Assembly: GCA_036417435.1 (NCBI GenBank)
Contig: JAZAQT010000221.1
Coordinates: forward strand, 1,178,001-1,242,000
Direction: 5' to 3'
Length of the DNA stretch: 64,000 bases
DNA from: Inia geoffrensis
Lineage: Eukaryota; Chordata; Mammalia; Artiodactyla; Iniidae
The notes under the pieces are model-generated. The model was given only the letters and a program-made list of their open reading frames with translations. It was not told the DNA's origin and ran no database searches. Both the position numbers and the translations under genes were made by a program. Positions 38,490 through 50,000 of the stretch are shown piece by piece; the first letter of the stretch is position 1, and each line of letters opens with the position of its first letter.

Positions 38490-39430
38490 CTGATTTCCAG
38501 GTTTTTAGATACTGCCAGTATCCTGGCCAGATGTGGTGGTTGACCAAGCCCCTTGGTGACCGTAGTTTATCCTACCTGGTTAGCATTCTTGCGTTGTTCC
38601 TTTTCAAGTGGTCCCAGTTTTGGCACTAATACTCCAATGGCAATTCACCTTTCACCAGGAATGTAAAGGTCAAAGGGTTTAGCTAAATTAGGGAGTTCCA
38701 GGTCAAGGGTCTGAATTGACCGCTCTTTCCATTCTTGAAAGACCACTTCTGGATTCTATTCAAAAGGATCATCATCTTTTCCTTTCAGTGTTTCATATAG
38801 AGGCCCAGCTATTAGACTGTAGTTCGGGATCCAGATGCAGCAAACCCCAGCCTCCCCAGGAACTCCTAAGCTGTCTTCTACTTTTAGAAGGTCTAAGGCT
38901 GCAAATGGTTTCTTCCCTTTCCTGGGATGGGCTTCTCAGACCTTCTGTGAGAACGAAGCCCAGGCAGGTCTCCTTAGTGTGTGATATTTGAGCTTTTTCT
39001 TGGACAACTTCTATCCTATATTGGCTTGGTAGTTCAGAGGCCTCCTTAGTAGAGCTGGCGATCAGATTGGTGTCTGCATATTGAAGGAGGGTTTCCTTTT
39101 CCAGAGGTAGAACTTTTAGGTCTTTAGCTAAGCTTTCCCAAAGATGGTGTGGGAATTTTTATACCCTTGGGACGAGGCGGCCCAGCAGTATTATTTTTGT
39201 TGTATGTTGAGTCCTGCCAGTCACGAGGCAAAATTTCTTGTGACTCTGGGACTAATGGAATACAAAAGAAGACATCATTGAAGTCTAATACAGAACACGA
39301 TGTCTTGGTGGTTGGTAGAATGACTAGCAGTGTGTAGGAATTAGGAACTACTGGAGGTATACCCTCGGTGGCATAACTGTCCTGACATCCTTTACCAGGT
39401 CCCCAGCGGCCAATTTGTCTCTCGTGGTCA
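38490..39430 (-). pseudogene. Class I (gamma-like) endogenous retrovirus pol remnant
   Basis: The minus strand carries reverse-transcriptase landmarks in order. VPNSYTLL and VLDFNDVFFCIPL (about 39,253-39,345) fit the palm segment that contains the first catalytic aspartate of class I retroviral RT. The catalytic YxDD box follows at 39,069-39,080 but reads YADT, so a catalytic aspartate is lost. Further on, thumb/connection-like sequence continues to about 38,500. The reading frame shifts at least twice and is interrupted by stops, so this is a dead copy. Gag, protease and clear LTRs were not recognised. It sits antisense to the window and is the main identifiable content of the non-satellite island. 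Confidence 0.75.
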
Positions 39431-39489
39431 GGCAATTTCCAGGATATGGAGCTCACCTGGGCAGGTACCTCACCCCCACCCCAGCTCAT

Positions 39490-39990
39490 TGGGCTCTCCT
39501 GGTCAAGCCCCTCCCAGGATACAGATCTACCCTTGCAGGTACCGTGGCAGGGCTGGGCAAAGAGGAACCGTGCCCATAGCCCTCATTGCAGAGCAACCTC
39601 AGCTCACCTGTCTCTCAGAGCTGACACAGAGCACCTCAGAGCAGGACTTGAACTAACAAACAGCAGCTCCGACATGTCTGTGACCCTGGGCATCACTCTG
39701 CAGGGCCTCCCTCTGCCTGGTCTTCCAGACACTTCCACTGCACCCAGGGCACCAAGCCGCTGCCTCCAGCCACCACTCACCCCTCCTCTCCCTGACTTCT
39801 GTGTCCCTCTCATTAGGAGAGGATTTTCTTGAAGCTGTCTCCCACTCATGGGTCAGATAAAATGATTAGAAAACAAGCCAGAGCTGCAGCCCCTTGTGTA
39901 TCCGGACTTTCAAGAGCCTACACCTGTTGCTTGGAGATGGCCCGTTCAGCAAGGTCAATTTTCTGCAACTGTGAGCCCCTGAGTAGTGAG
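39490..39990. other. GC-rich, unassigned stretch upstream of pol
   Basis: Contains overlapping short frames on both strands (128 codons plus, 81 codons minus) that are rich in Pro, Ser, Leu and Arg, typical of chance frames in GC-rich DNA. In the retroviral direction this would be the gag/5' region, but I see no gag motif such as a CCHC zinc knuckle. Confidence 0.4.
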
Positions 39991-39991
39991 G

Positions 39992-40064
39992 ATTGGCTGA
40001 CCTGTGCAGCCTGACCAATCGGGCCAGCCCTCCCCAGGTGTGCATGTTTTGAGGTCAATATAAA
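39992..40064 (+). promoter_or_regulatory. Promoter-like CCAAT/TATA cluster
   Basis: An inverted CCAAT (ATTGG at 39,992-39,996), a direct CCAAT (40,015-40,019) and TATAAA (40,059-40,064) lie in order on the plus strand. The spacing (about 45 bases from CCAAT to TATA) is like that of retroviral LTR U3 promoters. If so it belongs to a different, plus-oriented element from the antisense pol. No LTR ends were found, so this could be coincidence. Confidence 0.35.
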
Positions 40065-40726
40065 CACCGCACCAGGCAGCAAGAGCCCCTGCAGCTCTGC
40101 GTGAAACCATATTCTCTGCCCTGTCATTAGTCTCGGGGCTGGGCTGGTGGGAGGGATTGAGAGGCCACGGCTTTGTGAGAGGCCTAGTGTGAGTTGGGCT
40201 CTGCTGGACTTTCTGCAGCAGTTTCCAGGCTGCCACCTGCTATAGAAGAGGATGTGTCACCTATAACTGCTGCTGGAGTTTCTCCCTGGGCAGAGGTGAG
40301 GGAGGAAAAAAAGCAGTGGGGGCGGGACAGGAGGGGTTTCTCAGGCAGGGAAATGGAAGGCTTCCAGAAGGGCACCCAGGGCCAGGACCATCCTGGCTGG
40401 CCTGCAGGCACCAAGTCGGCCGGCATGCTATCGCTTGTGTGGCTCAACGGCCCTTCCTCTAGGCTTTCAAGTCCTTGCACATATTCAGGTGTTTTACCTG
40501 GGAAGGGTGGGAACAGTTCAGCAGCAGCTAGCCTGGGCCTCAGCTCACGTTTACTCACAGAGGTCTCGGCACAGTCCCCCAGCTTTACAATGAGGACACT
40601 TGTTGTGTGGGGGCTGCTGGTTGAATGGGAGATGATTCCCCTCACTGACCATCTTCAGAATTGTTTACAACTGGAGCAAGTGCCCTGATACGGTTTTCCT
40701 CTGTGTAACTGGTGTTTTCTGTTTAG
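40065..40726. other. No recognised gene
   Basis: Overlapping frames of 164 codons (plus, 40,194-40,688) and 153 codons (minus, 40,184-40,645) mirror each other. Neither shows a known domain or splice context. I treat both as chance frames in GC-rich sequence. Confidence 0.45.
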
Positions 40727-40742
40727 TTTTTTTTTTTTTTTT
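40727..40742. repeat. T16 homopolymer
   Basis: Sixteen consecutive T on the plus strand. It may be the poly(A) tail of an antisense retroposon, or the tail region of the L1 that begins about 130 bases later. Confidence 0.7.
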
Positions 40743-40864
40743 CTTTATTTTGGGTTCTAGGTAGATTTTATTCCTCTTTTTTGTATTTACAGATATAAGC
40801 ATGGAAATAACGTATTCATATAAATGCACGTATGTGAAGGGAAGAACCTTTTTTTCTGTTTTGT

Positions 40865-41596
40865 TTTTTAAATTTTGAAATATATTTTAGTTTTTTATAC
40901 AGCAGGTTTTTATTGGTTATCTATTTTACACTTGGTTATCTATTTATCTATTGGTTATCTATTTTATACATATAAATGCCAATCTGAATCTCTCAACTCC
41001 TCCCGCCACCTAACCCCCACAGCTTTCCCCACTTGATGTCCATATGTTTTTTTCTCTACATCTGTTGCTCTATTTCTGCCTTGCAAACTGGTTCATCTGC
41101 ACAATTTTTCTAGGTTCCACATATATGCATTCATATACAATATTTGTTTTTCTCTTTCTGACATACTTCACTCTCTATGACAGTCTCTAGATCCATTGAC
41201 ATCTCTACAAATGATCCAACTTCATTCATTCTTATGGCTGAATAATATTCCATTTTATATATGTATCATCTCTTTATGCATTCATGTGTCTGTGGACATT
41301 TAGGTTGCTTCCATTACCTGGCTATTATAGTGATGCAATGAACTTTGTGGTGAAAGCCTCCTATTTATTTTTGTTTTTTTTTCTGGATATATGCCCAGGA
41401 GTGAGATGGCTGGATCATATGGTAACTTATGGTTAGTTTTTAAGGAACCTCCATGCTGTTCTCTATTGTAACTGTATCAATTTACATTCCCAACAATAGT
41501 GGAAGAGGTTTCCTTTTCTCCACACCATTCGAGCATTTGTTGTTTGCAGAATTTCTGATAATGCCCATTCTAACAGGTGTGACGTGATACTTCATT
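40865..41596 (-). mobile_element. Antisense L1 3' end (~730 bp)
   Basis: Plus strand carries the antisense L1 series: 'atacagcaggtttttattgg', 'cacatatatgcattcatata', 'tttctgacatacttcactct', 'ggctgaataatattccattt', 'gtggacatttaggttgcttc', 'ctggatatatgcccaggagt', 'aaggaacctccatgctgttc', 'ttctccacaccattcgagca' and 'gtgacgtgatacttcattgt'. It is much closer to standard mammalian L1 than the satellite's L1 module, and includes stretches the satellite has lost. It breaks off at the satellite junction near 41,597. Confidence 0.9.
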
Positions 41597-41604
41597 GTTG
41601 AGTT
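41590..41604. other. L1-satellite junction
   Basis: Left of here the sequence follows L1 (...tgatacttcattgt); right of here it follows the satellite's own L1-derived part (gttgagtttatttctttgagcaagg, equivalent to ~1,017 of the left array). The two share only a few bases (gt/tgt), so the join is between non-equivalent L1 positions, with microhomology at most. Confidence 0.75.
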
Positions 41605-42620
41605 TATTTCTTTGAGCAAGGAGTAGGTCCTGTCTATTACATACTTGGCTTATGGAATGGTTTTTGGGCTAATTTCAATCTCTGGTTTTATGACGCACCC
41701 CAACTCAACTTTCCCCTTAAAAAAAGCATAAGATTGTTTCCTAAAAGTGAGACTCTGTTCTGTTTTGTAATTCAGTTCATGTGTAGCCAAGTTTACATTC
41801 CTTTTATTAGTGATAACATAATAATTTTCTTTTTCTGTGTGACTTATTTCACATAGAATCATCGTACTGGAATCCATTCATTTTGCTTCTACAGGCCTGA
41901 TTACATTAATATCACTGTTGAGTGATATTTCATTATACAAAAGAAGCACAAGGTCTTTATCCATTTTTTTCTGTCCAGGATATATAAATTGTACTGTAGT
42001 GGACATTGCTGAAAACACAGCAGTCCTAAATATTGGGGTGGCTGTGTCTTCCTCCTTTAAATTTTCCTAAGCTATAGGATCATAAGTGGAAGTGCCCTAG
42101 GCTCTGTGGCTTTGATTTTTAGATGTTTCAGGAAACACCATACACATCTCCACAGTACTCGTTGGCAATTTACATCCCGCCAATCAGCATAACCAAGCTC
42201 CCTGTACTCCATGGCCAGTCCTGTCTCTCGGGATTTTACACTTTTTTCAGACGACACTTTAAAGCGGTGGGAAGTGAGACTTCATTGTAGTGCAAATTTC
42301 CATTACAGGCTTGTTTGTTGGCCAAAAAGAGTGTATGCGTTTTTTCTGGAATATATTCAGGAAAAAGCACATACGCCCTTTTTGGCTAAGTGTATCATTG
42401 TCGAAGTGCTGCCTCTTTTCTTTTACTTTCAGAGCAATTTTAATCTACCACCGGATATCTGTTTTCTGCAATTCTGCGTCACGTTCCAGTCCTCTTCACA
42501 GCCTTCCTTCAATAAATTTTTGGATGATAGTGGTCATTTGGAACTCTGCAGGATTGTGAGTAACAGTGCCAAAAATCTCCTTTTCTCAACTCGCTTTGTT
42601 GTGAGCTGACCACAAACCCA
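41597..42620. repeat. Diverged partial monomer at the right array edge
   Basis: About 1.0 kb: the last ~720 bases of the L1 module, the palindrome at 42,318-42,389 (imperfect: GAGTGTATGCG left, GGCT at the right end), then ~230 bases of the unknown module. It has scattered substitutions and small indels. By about 42,620 (from 'aattgcttcaggccctaat') the sequence is indistinguishable from homogenised units. Confidence 0.85.
42318..42389. mobile_element. Imperfect edge palindrome, right array
   Basis: 72 bp. Arms differ at several sites: left AAAAAGAGTGTATGCG and TTTTTTCTGGAATA, right CAGGAAAAAGCACATACG and TTTTTGGCTAA. None of the changes is mirrored, unlike the one at 32,947. Confidence 0.8.
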
Positions 42621-44050
42621 AAAAATTGCTTCAGGCCCTAATCTCGTTCCGGCATGGCACGCTGAGCCTTTGGTGAATTCTTCTTCCTGTAGGGAAATTA
42701 GAGTTCAATGTGCCCGTCCAAACACATCGAGTTAGCCGCTCATTCGTTCTCCTTATTCCTGTTCATCTTCCACGGAAATTGCAAACTGTGCCAAACAAGA
42801 GGTCAAAGGCACTGACTCTCCAAGTGGGGAGAATGTTAATATTGCATCTGGAACGGCGAACTCGAGTACCAGGGGGTTACAATGGAGATGAGTTTTAGAA
42901 ATTTTGCCTGATCACTTCATGGACCATATTCTGGGATTTCCATGCGTATTTTAGCTGAAGGATAAATCCCTTAAACGTGGAGATTTGGGACCCGTGGAAT
43001 GGGAACCATGCACCATTACCTCAAAGGGTCTGCATTCCCTCACCAATAGTATCAGCCCCAAGTGTCCAGCCTTATCTCTCCCCCAGCTGTGGATGTAGAG
43101 GTGGTAAATCCAAGATTCCTCACAAGCCCTGAAGGACTTATTTAAGTATTTCTCTCTATTTGACAGTCCTTGTGTTTTCTTATTCAAATTTATTTTTATA
43201 AGGGGATTTAGCTTATTGACACTGCTGTGTGTATGCTGCTGTACACAAATGATTTTCTTATGGAGACGTATAAATATATGGGTTTTAATTTTCTTCATAC
43301 TCAGGTATATTCCTGGGTTTTGAATACGGGGTGTAGAGTCCATTTGGTTGAGCAAGGAGTTGGTCTTGTCTAATATATATTTGGCTTATGGAATGGTATC
43401 TGTCCTAATGTCAACCTCTGGTTTTATGCAGCCTCCCCACTCTCCTTTCCCCTTAAGCAAGCATAAGTTTCTTTTGTAAATGTGAGACTCTGTTGTGTTT
43501 TGTAATGCAGTTCTCACGTAGCCGTGTTTACAGTCCCGGTATTAGTGATATCTTATGATGTTTCTTTTTCTGTGTGACTTATTTCACTTAGAATCATCAT
43601 AACTAAATCCTGTCATTATGCTGCTACTGGTGTGTTGCCATTGATTTCATTGTTGAGTGATATTCCATTGTAGGGATGTACCACAACTTCTATATCCATT
43701 TTTCTCTTTCTGGGCTATTAAAGTTGTACCATAGTCAAGGATCCCGTACACAGAGCAGCCCCAAACTTTGGTGTGGCTGTGTCTTTTTCATTTAAATTTT
43801 CCGAATCTATAGCACCATAAGTGGAAGTGCCCTAGGCACTCTAGCTTGGTTCTTTCTTTGTTCCAGGAAACACCATGCACTTCTCCAGAGTGGCTGTTGG
43901 CAGTTTACATCCCACCCATCAGCATAACAAGGCTGCCGGTTCTCCATGGCCTGTCCTGCCTCTCTGGATTTTACACTTTTTTCGGACGGCCCTTTGGATC
44001 GGTGGGAAGTGAGACTTCCTTGTAGTGCGGATTTCCATTGCAGGCTTTCT

Positions 44051-47000
44051 TGGTTGGCCAAAAAGGGCGTATGCGTTTTTTCCTGAATATATTCAGGAAA
44101 AAACGCATACGCCCTTTTTGGCCAAGTGCATCACTGTCGAACTGCTGCCTCTTTTCCTACTCTTTCAGAGCAATTCTTATCTACCCCCTGATATCTGTTT
44201 TCTGCAATTCTGTGTCGCGTTCAAGTCCTCTTCACAGCCTTCCTTCAATAAATTTTTGGATGATAGGGGTCATTTGGAACTCTGCAGGATTGTGAGTTAC
44301 AGTGCCAAAAATCTCCTTTTCTCAACTCGCTTTCTTGTGAGCTGACCGCAAACCCGAAGATTTGCTTCAGGCCCTAATCTCGTTCCGGCATGGCACGCTG
44401 AGCCTTTGGTGAATTCTTCTTCCTGTAGGGAAATCAGAGTTCAATGTGCCCGTCCAAACACATCGAGTTAGCCGCTCATTCGTTCTCCTTATTCCTGTTC
44501 ATCTTCCACAAAAATTGCAAACTGTGCCAAACAAGAGGTCAAAGGCACTGACTCTCCAAGTGGGGAGAATGTTAATATCGCATCTGGAACGGCGACCTCT
44601 AGTACCAGGGGGCGAAAATGGCGATGAGTTTATAATTTTGCCTAGTCACTTCGTGGACCATATTCTGGGTTTTCCATGCATATTTTAGCTGAAGGATAAA
44701 TCCCTTAAACGTGGAGATTTGGGACCCGTGCAATGGGAACCATGCACCATTACCTCAAAGGGTCTGCATTCCCTCACCAATAGTATCAGCCCCAAGTGTC
44801 CAGCCTTATCTCTCCCCCAGCTGTGGATGTAGAGGTGGTAAATCCAAGATTCCTCACAAGCCCTGAAGGACTTATTTAAGTATTTCTCTCTATTTGACAG
44901 TCCTTGTGTTTTCTTATTCAAATTTATTTTTATAAGGGGATTTAGCTTATTGACACTGCTGTGTGTATGCTGCTGTACACAAATGATTTTCTTATGGAGA
45001 CGTATAAATATATGGGTTTTAATTTTCTTCATACTCAGGTATATTCCGGGGTTTTGAATACGGGGTGTAGAGTCCATTTGGTTGAGCAAGGAGTTGGTCT
45101 TGTCTAATATATATTTGGCTTATGGAATGGTATCTGTCCTAATGTCAACCTCTGGTTTTATGCAGCCTCCCCACTCTCCTTTCCCCTTAAGCAAGCATAA
45201 GTTTCTTTTGTAAATGTGAGACTCTGTTGTGTTTTGTAATGCAGTTCTCACGTAGCCGTGTTTACAGTCCCGGTATTAGTGATATCTTATGATGTTTCTT
45301 TTTCTGTGTGACTTATTTCACTTAGAATCATCATAACTAAATCCTGTCATTATGCTGCTACTGGTGTGTTGCCATTGATTTCATTGTTGAGTGATATTCC
45401 ATTGTAGGGATGTTCCACAACTTCTATATCCATTTTTCTCTTTCTGGGCTAATAAAGTTGTACCATAGTCAAGGATCCCGTACACAGAGCAGCCCCAAAC
45501 TTTGGCGTGGCTGTGTCTTTTTCATTTAAATTTTCCGAATCTATAGCACCATAAGTGGAAGTGCCCTAGGCTCTCTAGCTTGGTTCTTTCTTTGTTCCAG
45601 GAAACACCATGCACTTCTCCAGAGTGGCTGTTGGCAGTTTACATCCCGCCCATCAGCATAACAAGGCTGCCGGTTCTCCATGGCCTGTCCTGCCTCTCTG
45701 GATTTTACACTTTTTTCGGACGGCCCTTTGGATCGGTGGGAAGTGAGACTTCCTTGTAGTGCGGATTTCCATTGCAGGCTTGCTTGGTTGGCCAAAAAGG
45801 GCGTATGCGTTTTTTCCTGAATATATTCAGGAAAAAACGCATACGCCCTTTTTGGCCAAGTGCATCACTGTCGAACTGCTGCCTCTTTTCCTACTCTTTC
45901 AGAGCAATTCTTATCTACCCCCTGATATCTGTTTTCTGCAATTCTGTGTCGCGTTCAAGTCCTCTTCACAGCCTTCCTTCAATAAATTTTTGGATGATAG
46001 GGGTCATTTGTAACTCTGCAGGATTGTGAGTTACAGTGCCAAAAATCTCCTTTTCTCAACTCGCTTTCTTGTGAGCTGACCGCAAACCCGAAGATTTGCT
46101 TCAGGCCCTAATCTCGTTCCGGCATGGCACGCTGAGCCTTTGGTGAATTCTTCTTCCTGTAGGGAAATCAGAGTTCAATGTGCCCGTCCAAACACATCGA
46201 GTTAGCCGCTCATTCGTTCTCCTTATTCCTGTTCATCTTCCACAAAAATTGCAAACTGTGCCAAACAAGAGGTCAAAGGCACTGACTCTCCAAGTGGGGA
46301 GAATGTTAATATCGCATCTGGAACGGCGACCTCTAGTACCAGGGGGCGAAAATGGCGATGAGTTTATAATTTTGCCTAGTCACTTCGTGGACCATATTCT
46401 GGGTTTTCCATGCATATTTTAGCTGAAGGATAAATCCCTTAAACGTGGAGATTTGGGACCCGTGCAATGGGAACCATGCACCATTACCTCAAAGGGTCTG
46501 CATTCCCTCACCAATAGTATCAGCCCCAAGTGTCCAGCCTTATCTCTCCCACAGCTGTGGATGTAGAGGTGGTAAATCCAAGATTCCTCACAAGCCCTGA
46601 AGGACTTATTTAAGAATTTCTCTCTATTTCACAGTCCTTGTGTTTTCTTTATCAAATTTATTTTTATATGGGGATTTAGCTTATTTACACTGCTGTGTGT
46701 ATTCTGCTGTACACAAATGATTTTCTTATGGAGACCTATAAATGTATGGGTTTTAATTTTCTTCATAGTCAGGTATATTCCTAGGTTTTCAATACGGGGT
46801 GTTGAGTCCATTTGGTTGAGCAAGGATTAGGTCTTGTCTAATAAATATTTGGCTTATGGAATGGTATCTGTCCTAATGTCAACCTCTGGTTTTATGCAGC
46901 CTCCCCACTCTCCTTTCCCCTTAAGCAAGCATAAGTTTCTTTTGTAAATGTGAGACTGTGTTGTGTTTTGTAATGCAGTTCACACGTAGCCGTGTTTACA

Positions 47001-50000
47001 TTCCCGGTATTAGTGATATCTTATGATGTTTCTTTTTCTGTGTGACTTATTTCACTTAGAATCATCGTAACTAAATCCACTCATTATGCTGCTACTGGTC
47101 TGTTGCCATTGATTTCATTGTTGAGTGATATTCCATTGTAGGGATGTACCACAACTTCTATATCCATTTTTCTCTTTCTGGGCTATTAAAGTTGTACCAT
47201 AGTCAAGGCTCCCGTACACAGAGTAGCCCCAAACGTTGGTGTGGCTGTGTCTTTTTCATTTAAATTTTCCGAATCTATAGCACCATAAGTGGAAGTGCCC
47301 TAGGCTCTCTAGCTTGGTTTTTTCTTTTTTCCAGGAAACACCATCCACTTCTCCAGAGTGGCTGTTGGCAGTTTACATCCAGTCCATCAGCATAACAAGG
47401 CTGCCGGTTCTCCATGGCCTGTCCTGCCTCTCTGGATTTTACAATTTTTTCGGACGGCTCTTTGGATCGGTGGGAAGTGAGAGTTCCTTGTAGTGCGGAT
47501 TTCCATTGCAGGCTTGCTTGGTTGGCCAAAAAGGGCGTATGCGTTTTTTCCTGAATATATTCAGGAAAAAACGCATACGCCCTTTTTGGCCAAGTGCATC
47601 ACTGTCGAACTGCTGCCTCTTTTCCTACGCTTTCAGAGCAATTCTTATCTACCCCCTGATATCCGTTTTCAGCAATTCTTCGTCACATTCAAGTCCTCTT
47701 CACAGCCTTCCTTCAATAAATTTTTGGATGATAGGGGTCATTTGGAACTCTGCAGGATTGTGAGTTACAGTGCCAAAAATCTCCTTTTCTCAACTCGCTT
47801 TCTTGTGAGCTGACCGCAAACCCGAAGAATTGCTTCAGGCCCTAATTTCGTTTCGGCATGGCACACTGAGCCTTTGGTGAATTCTTCTTCCTGTAGGGAA
47901 ATCACAGTTCAATGTGCCCGTCCAAACACATCGACTTAGCAGCTCATTCGTTCTCCTTATTCCTGTTCATCTTCCACAGAAATTGCAAACTGTGCCAAAC
48001 AAGGGGTCCAAGGCACTGACTCTCCAAGTTGGGAGAATGTTAACATCGCATCTGGAACGGCGAACTCTAGTACCAGGGGGCGAAAATGGCGATGAGTTTA
48101 TAATTTTGCCTGGTCACTTCGTGGACCATATTCTGGGTTTTCCATGCATATTTTAGCTGAAGGATAAATCCCTTAAACGTGGAGATTTGGGACCCGTGCA
48201 ATGGGGACCATGCACCATTACCTCAAAGGGTCTGCATTCCCTCACCAATAGTATCAGCCCCAAGTGTCAAGCCTTATCTCTCCCACAGCTGTGGATGTAG
48301 AGGTGGTAAATCCAAGATTCCTCACAAGCCCTGAAGGACTTATTTAAGAATTTCTCTCTATTTGACATTCCTTGTGTTTTCTTTATCAAATTTATTTTTA
48401 TAAGGGGATTTAGCTTATTTACACTGCTGTGTGTATGCTGCTGTACACAAATGATTTTCTTATGGAGACCTATAAATGTATGGGTTTTAATTTTCTTCAT
48501 ACTCAGGTATATTCCTGGGTTTTGAATACGGGGTGTAGAGTCCATTTGGTTGAGCAAGGAGTAGGTCTTGTCTAATATATATTTGGCTTATGGAATGGTA
48601 TCTGTCCTAATGTCAACCTCTGGTTTTATGCAGCCTCCCCACTCTCCTTTCCCCTTAAGCAAGCATAAGTTTCTTTTGTAAATGTGAGACTCTGTTGTGT
48701 TTTGTAATGCAGTTCACACGTAGCCGTGTTTACAGTCCCGGTATTAGTGATATCTTATGATGTTTCTTTTTCTGTGTGACTTATTTCACTTAGAATCATC
48801 ATAACTAAATCCTCTCATTATGCTGCTACTGGTGTGTTGCCATTGATTTCATTGTTGAGTGATATTCCATTGTAGGGATGTACCACAACTTCTATATCCA
48901 TTTTTCTCTTTCTGGGCTATTAAAGTTGTACCATAGTCAAGGATCCCGTACACAGAGCAGCCCCAAACTTTGGTGTGGCTGTGTCTTTTTCATTTAAATT
49001 TTCCGAATCTATAGCACCATAAGTGGAAGTGCCCTAGGCTCTCTAGCTTGTTTTTTCTTTTTTCCAGGAAACACCATGCACTTCTCCAGAGTGGCTGTTG
49101 GCAGTTTACATCCCGCCCATCAGCATAACAAGGCTGCCGGTTCTCCATGGCCTGTCCTGCCTCTCTGGATTTTACACTTTTTTCGGACGGCCCTTTGGAT
49201 CGGTGGGAAGTGAGACTTCCTTGTAGTGCGGATTTCCTTTGCAGGCTTGCTTGGTTGGCCAAAAAGGGCGTATGCGTTTTTTCCTGAATATATTCAGGAA
49301 AAAACGCATACGCCCTTTTTGGCCAAGTGCATCACCGTCGAACTGCTGCCTCTTTTCCAACTCTTTCAGAGCAATTCTTATCTACCCCCTGATATCTGTT
49401 TTCTGCAATTCTGCGTCGCGTTCAAGTCCTCTTCACAGCCTTCCTTCAATAAATTTTTGGATGATAGGGGTCATTTGGAACTCTGCAGGATTGTGAGTTA
49501 CAGTGCCAAAAATCTCCTTTTCTCAACTCGCTTTCTTGTGAGCTGACCGCAAACCCGAAGATTTGCTTCAGGCCCTAATCTCGTTCCGGCATGGCACACT
49601 GAGCCTTTGGTGAATTCTTCTTCCTGTAGGGAAATCAGAGTTCAATGTGCCCGTCCAAACACATCGAGTTAGCCGCTCATTCGTTCTCCTTATTCCTGTT
49701 CATCTTCCACAAAAATTGCAAACTGTGCCAAACAAGAGGTCAAAGGCACTGACTCTCCAAGTGGGGAGAATGTTAATATCGCATCTGGAACGGCGACCTC
49801 TAGTACCAGGGGGCTAAAATGGCGATGAGTTTATAATTTTGCCTGGTCACTTCGTGGACCATATTCTGGGTTTTCCATGCATATTTTAGCTGAAGGATAA
49901 ATCCCTTAAACGTGGAGATTTGGGACCCGTGGAATGGGAACCATGCACCATTACCTCAAAGGGTCTGCATTCCCTCACCAATAGTATCAGCCCCAAGTGT

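Noticed and set aside
40184..40688. Overlapping 164-codon plus and 153-codon minus frames
   Set aside because: Mutually antisense frames in GC-rich DNA, low-complexity composition, no recognised domain, no splice or conservation evidence.
36427..42389. Inverted orientation between the two arrays
   Set aside because: All palindrome-asymmetric markers (L1 module direction, unknown module order) read the same way in both arrays, so the arrangement is direct.
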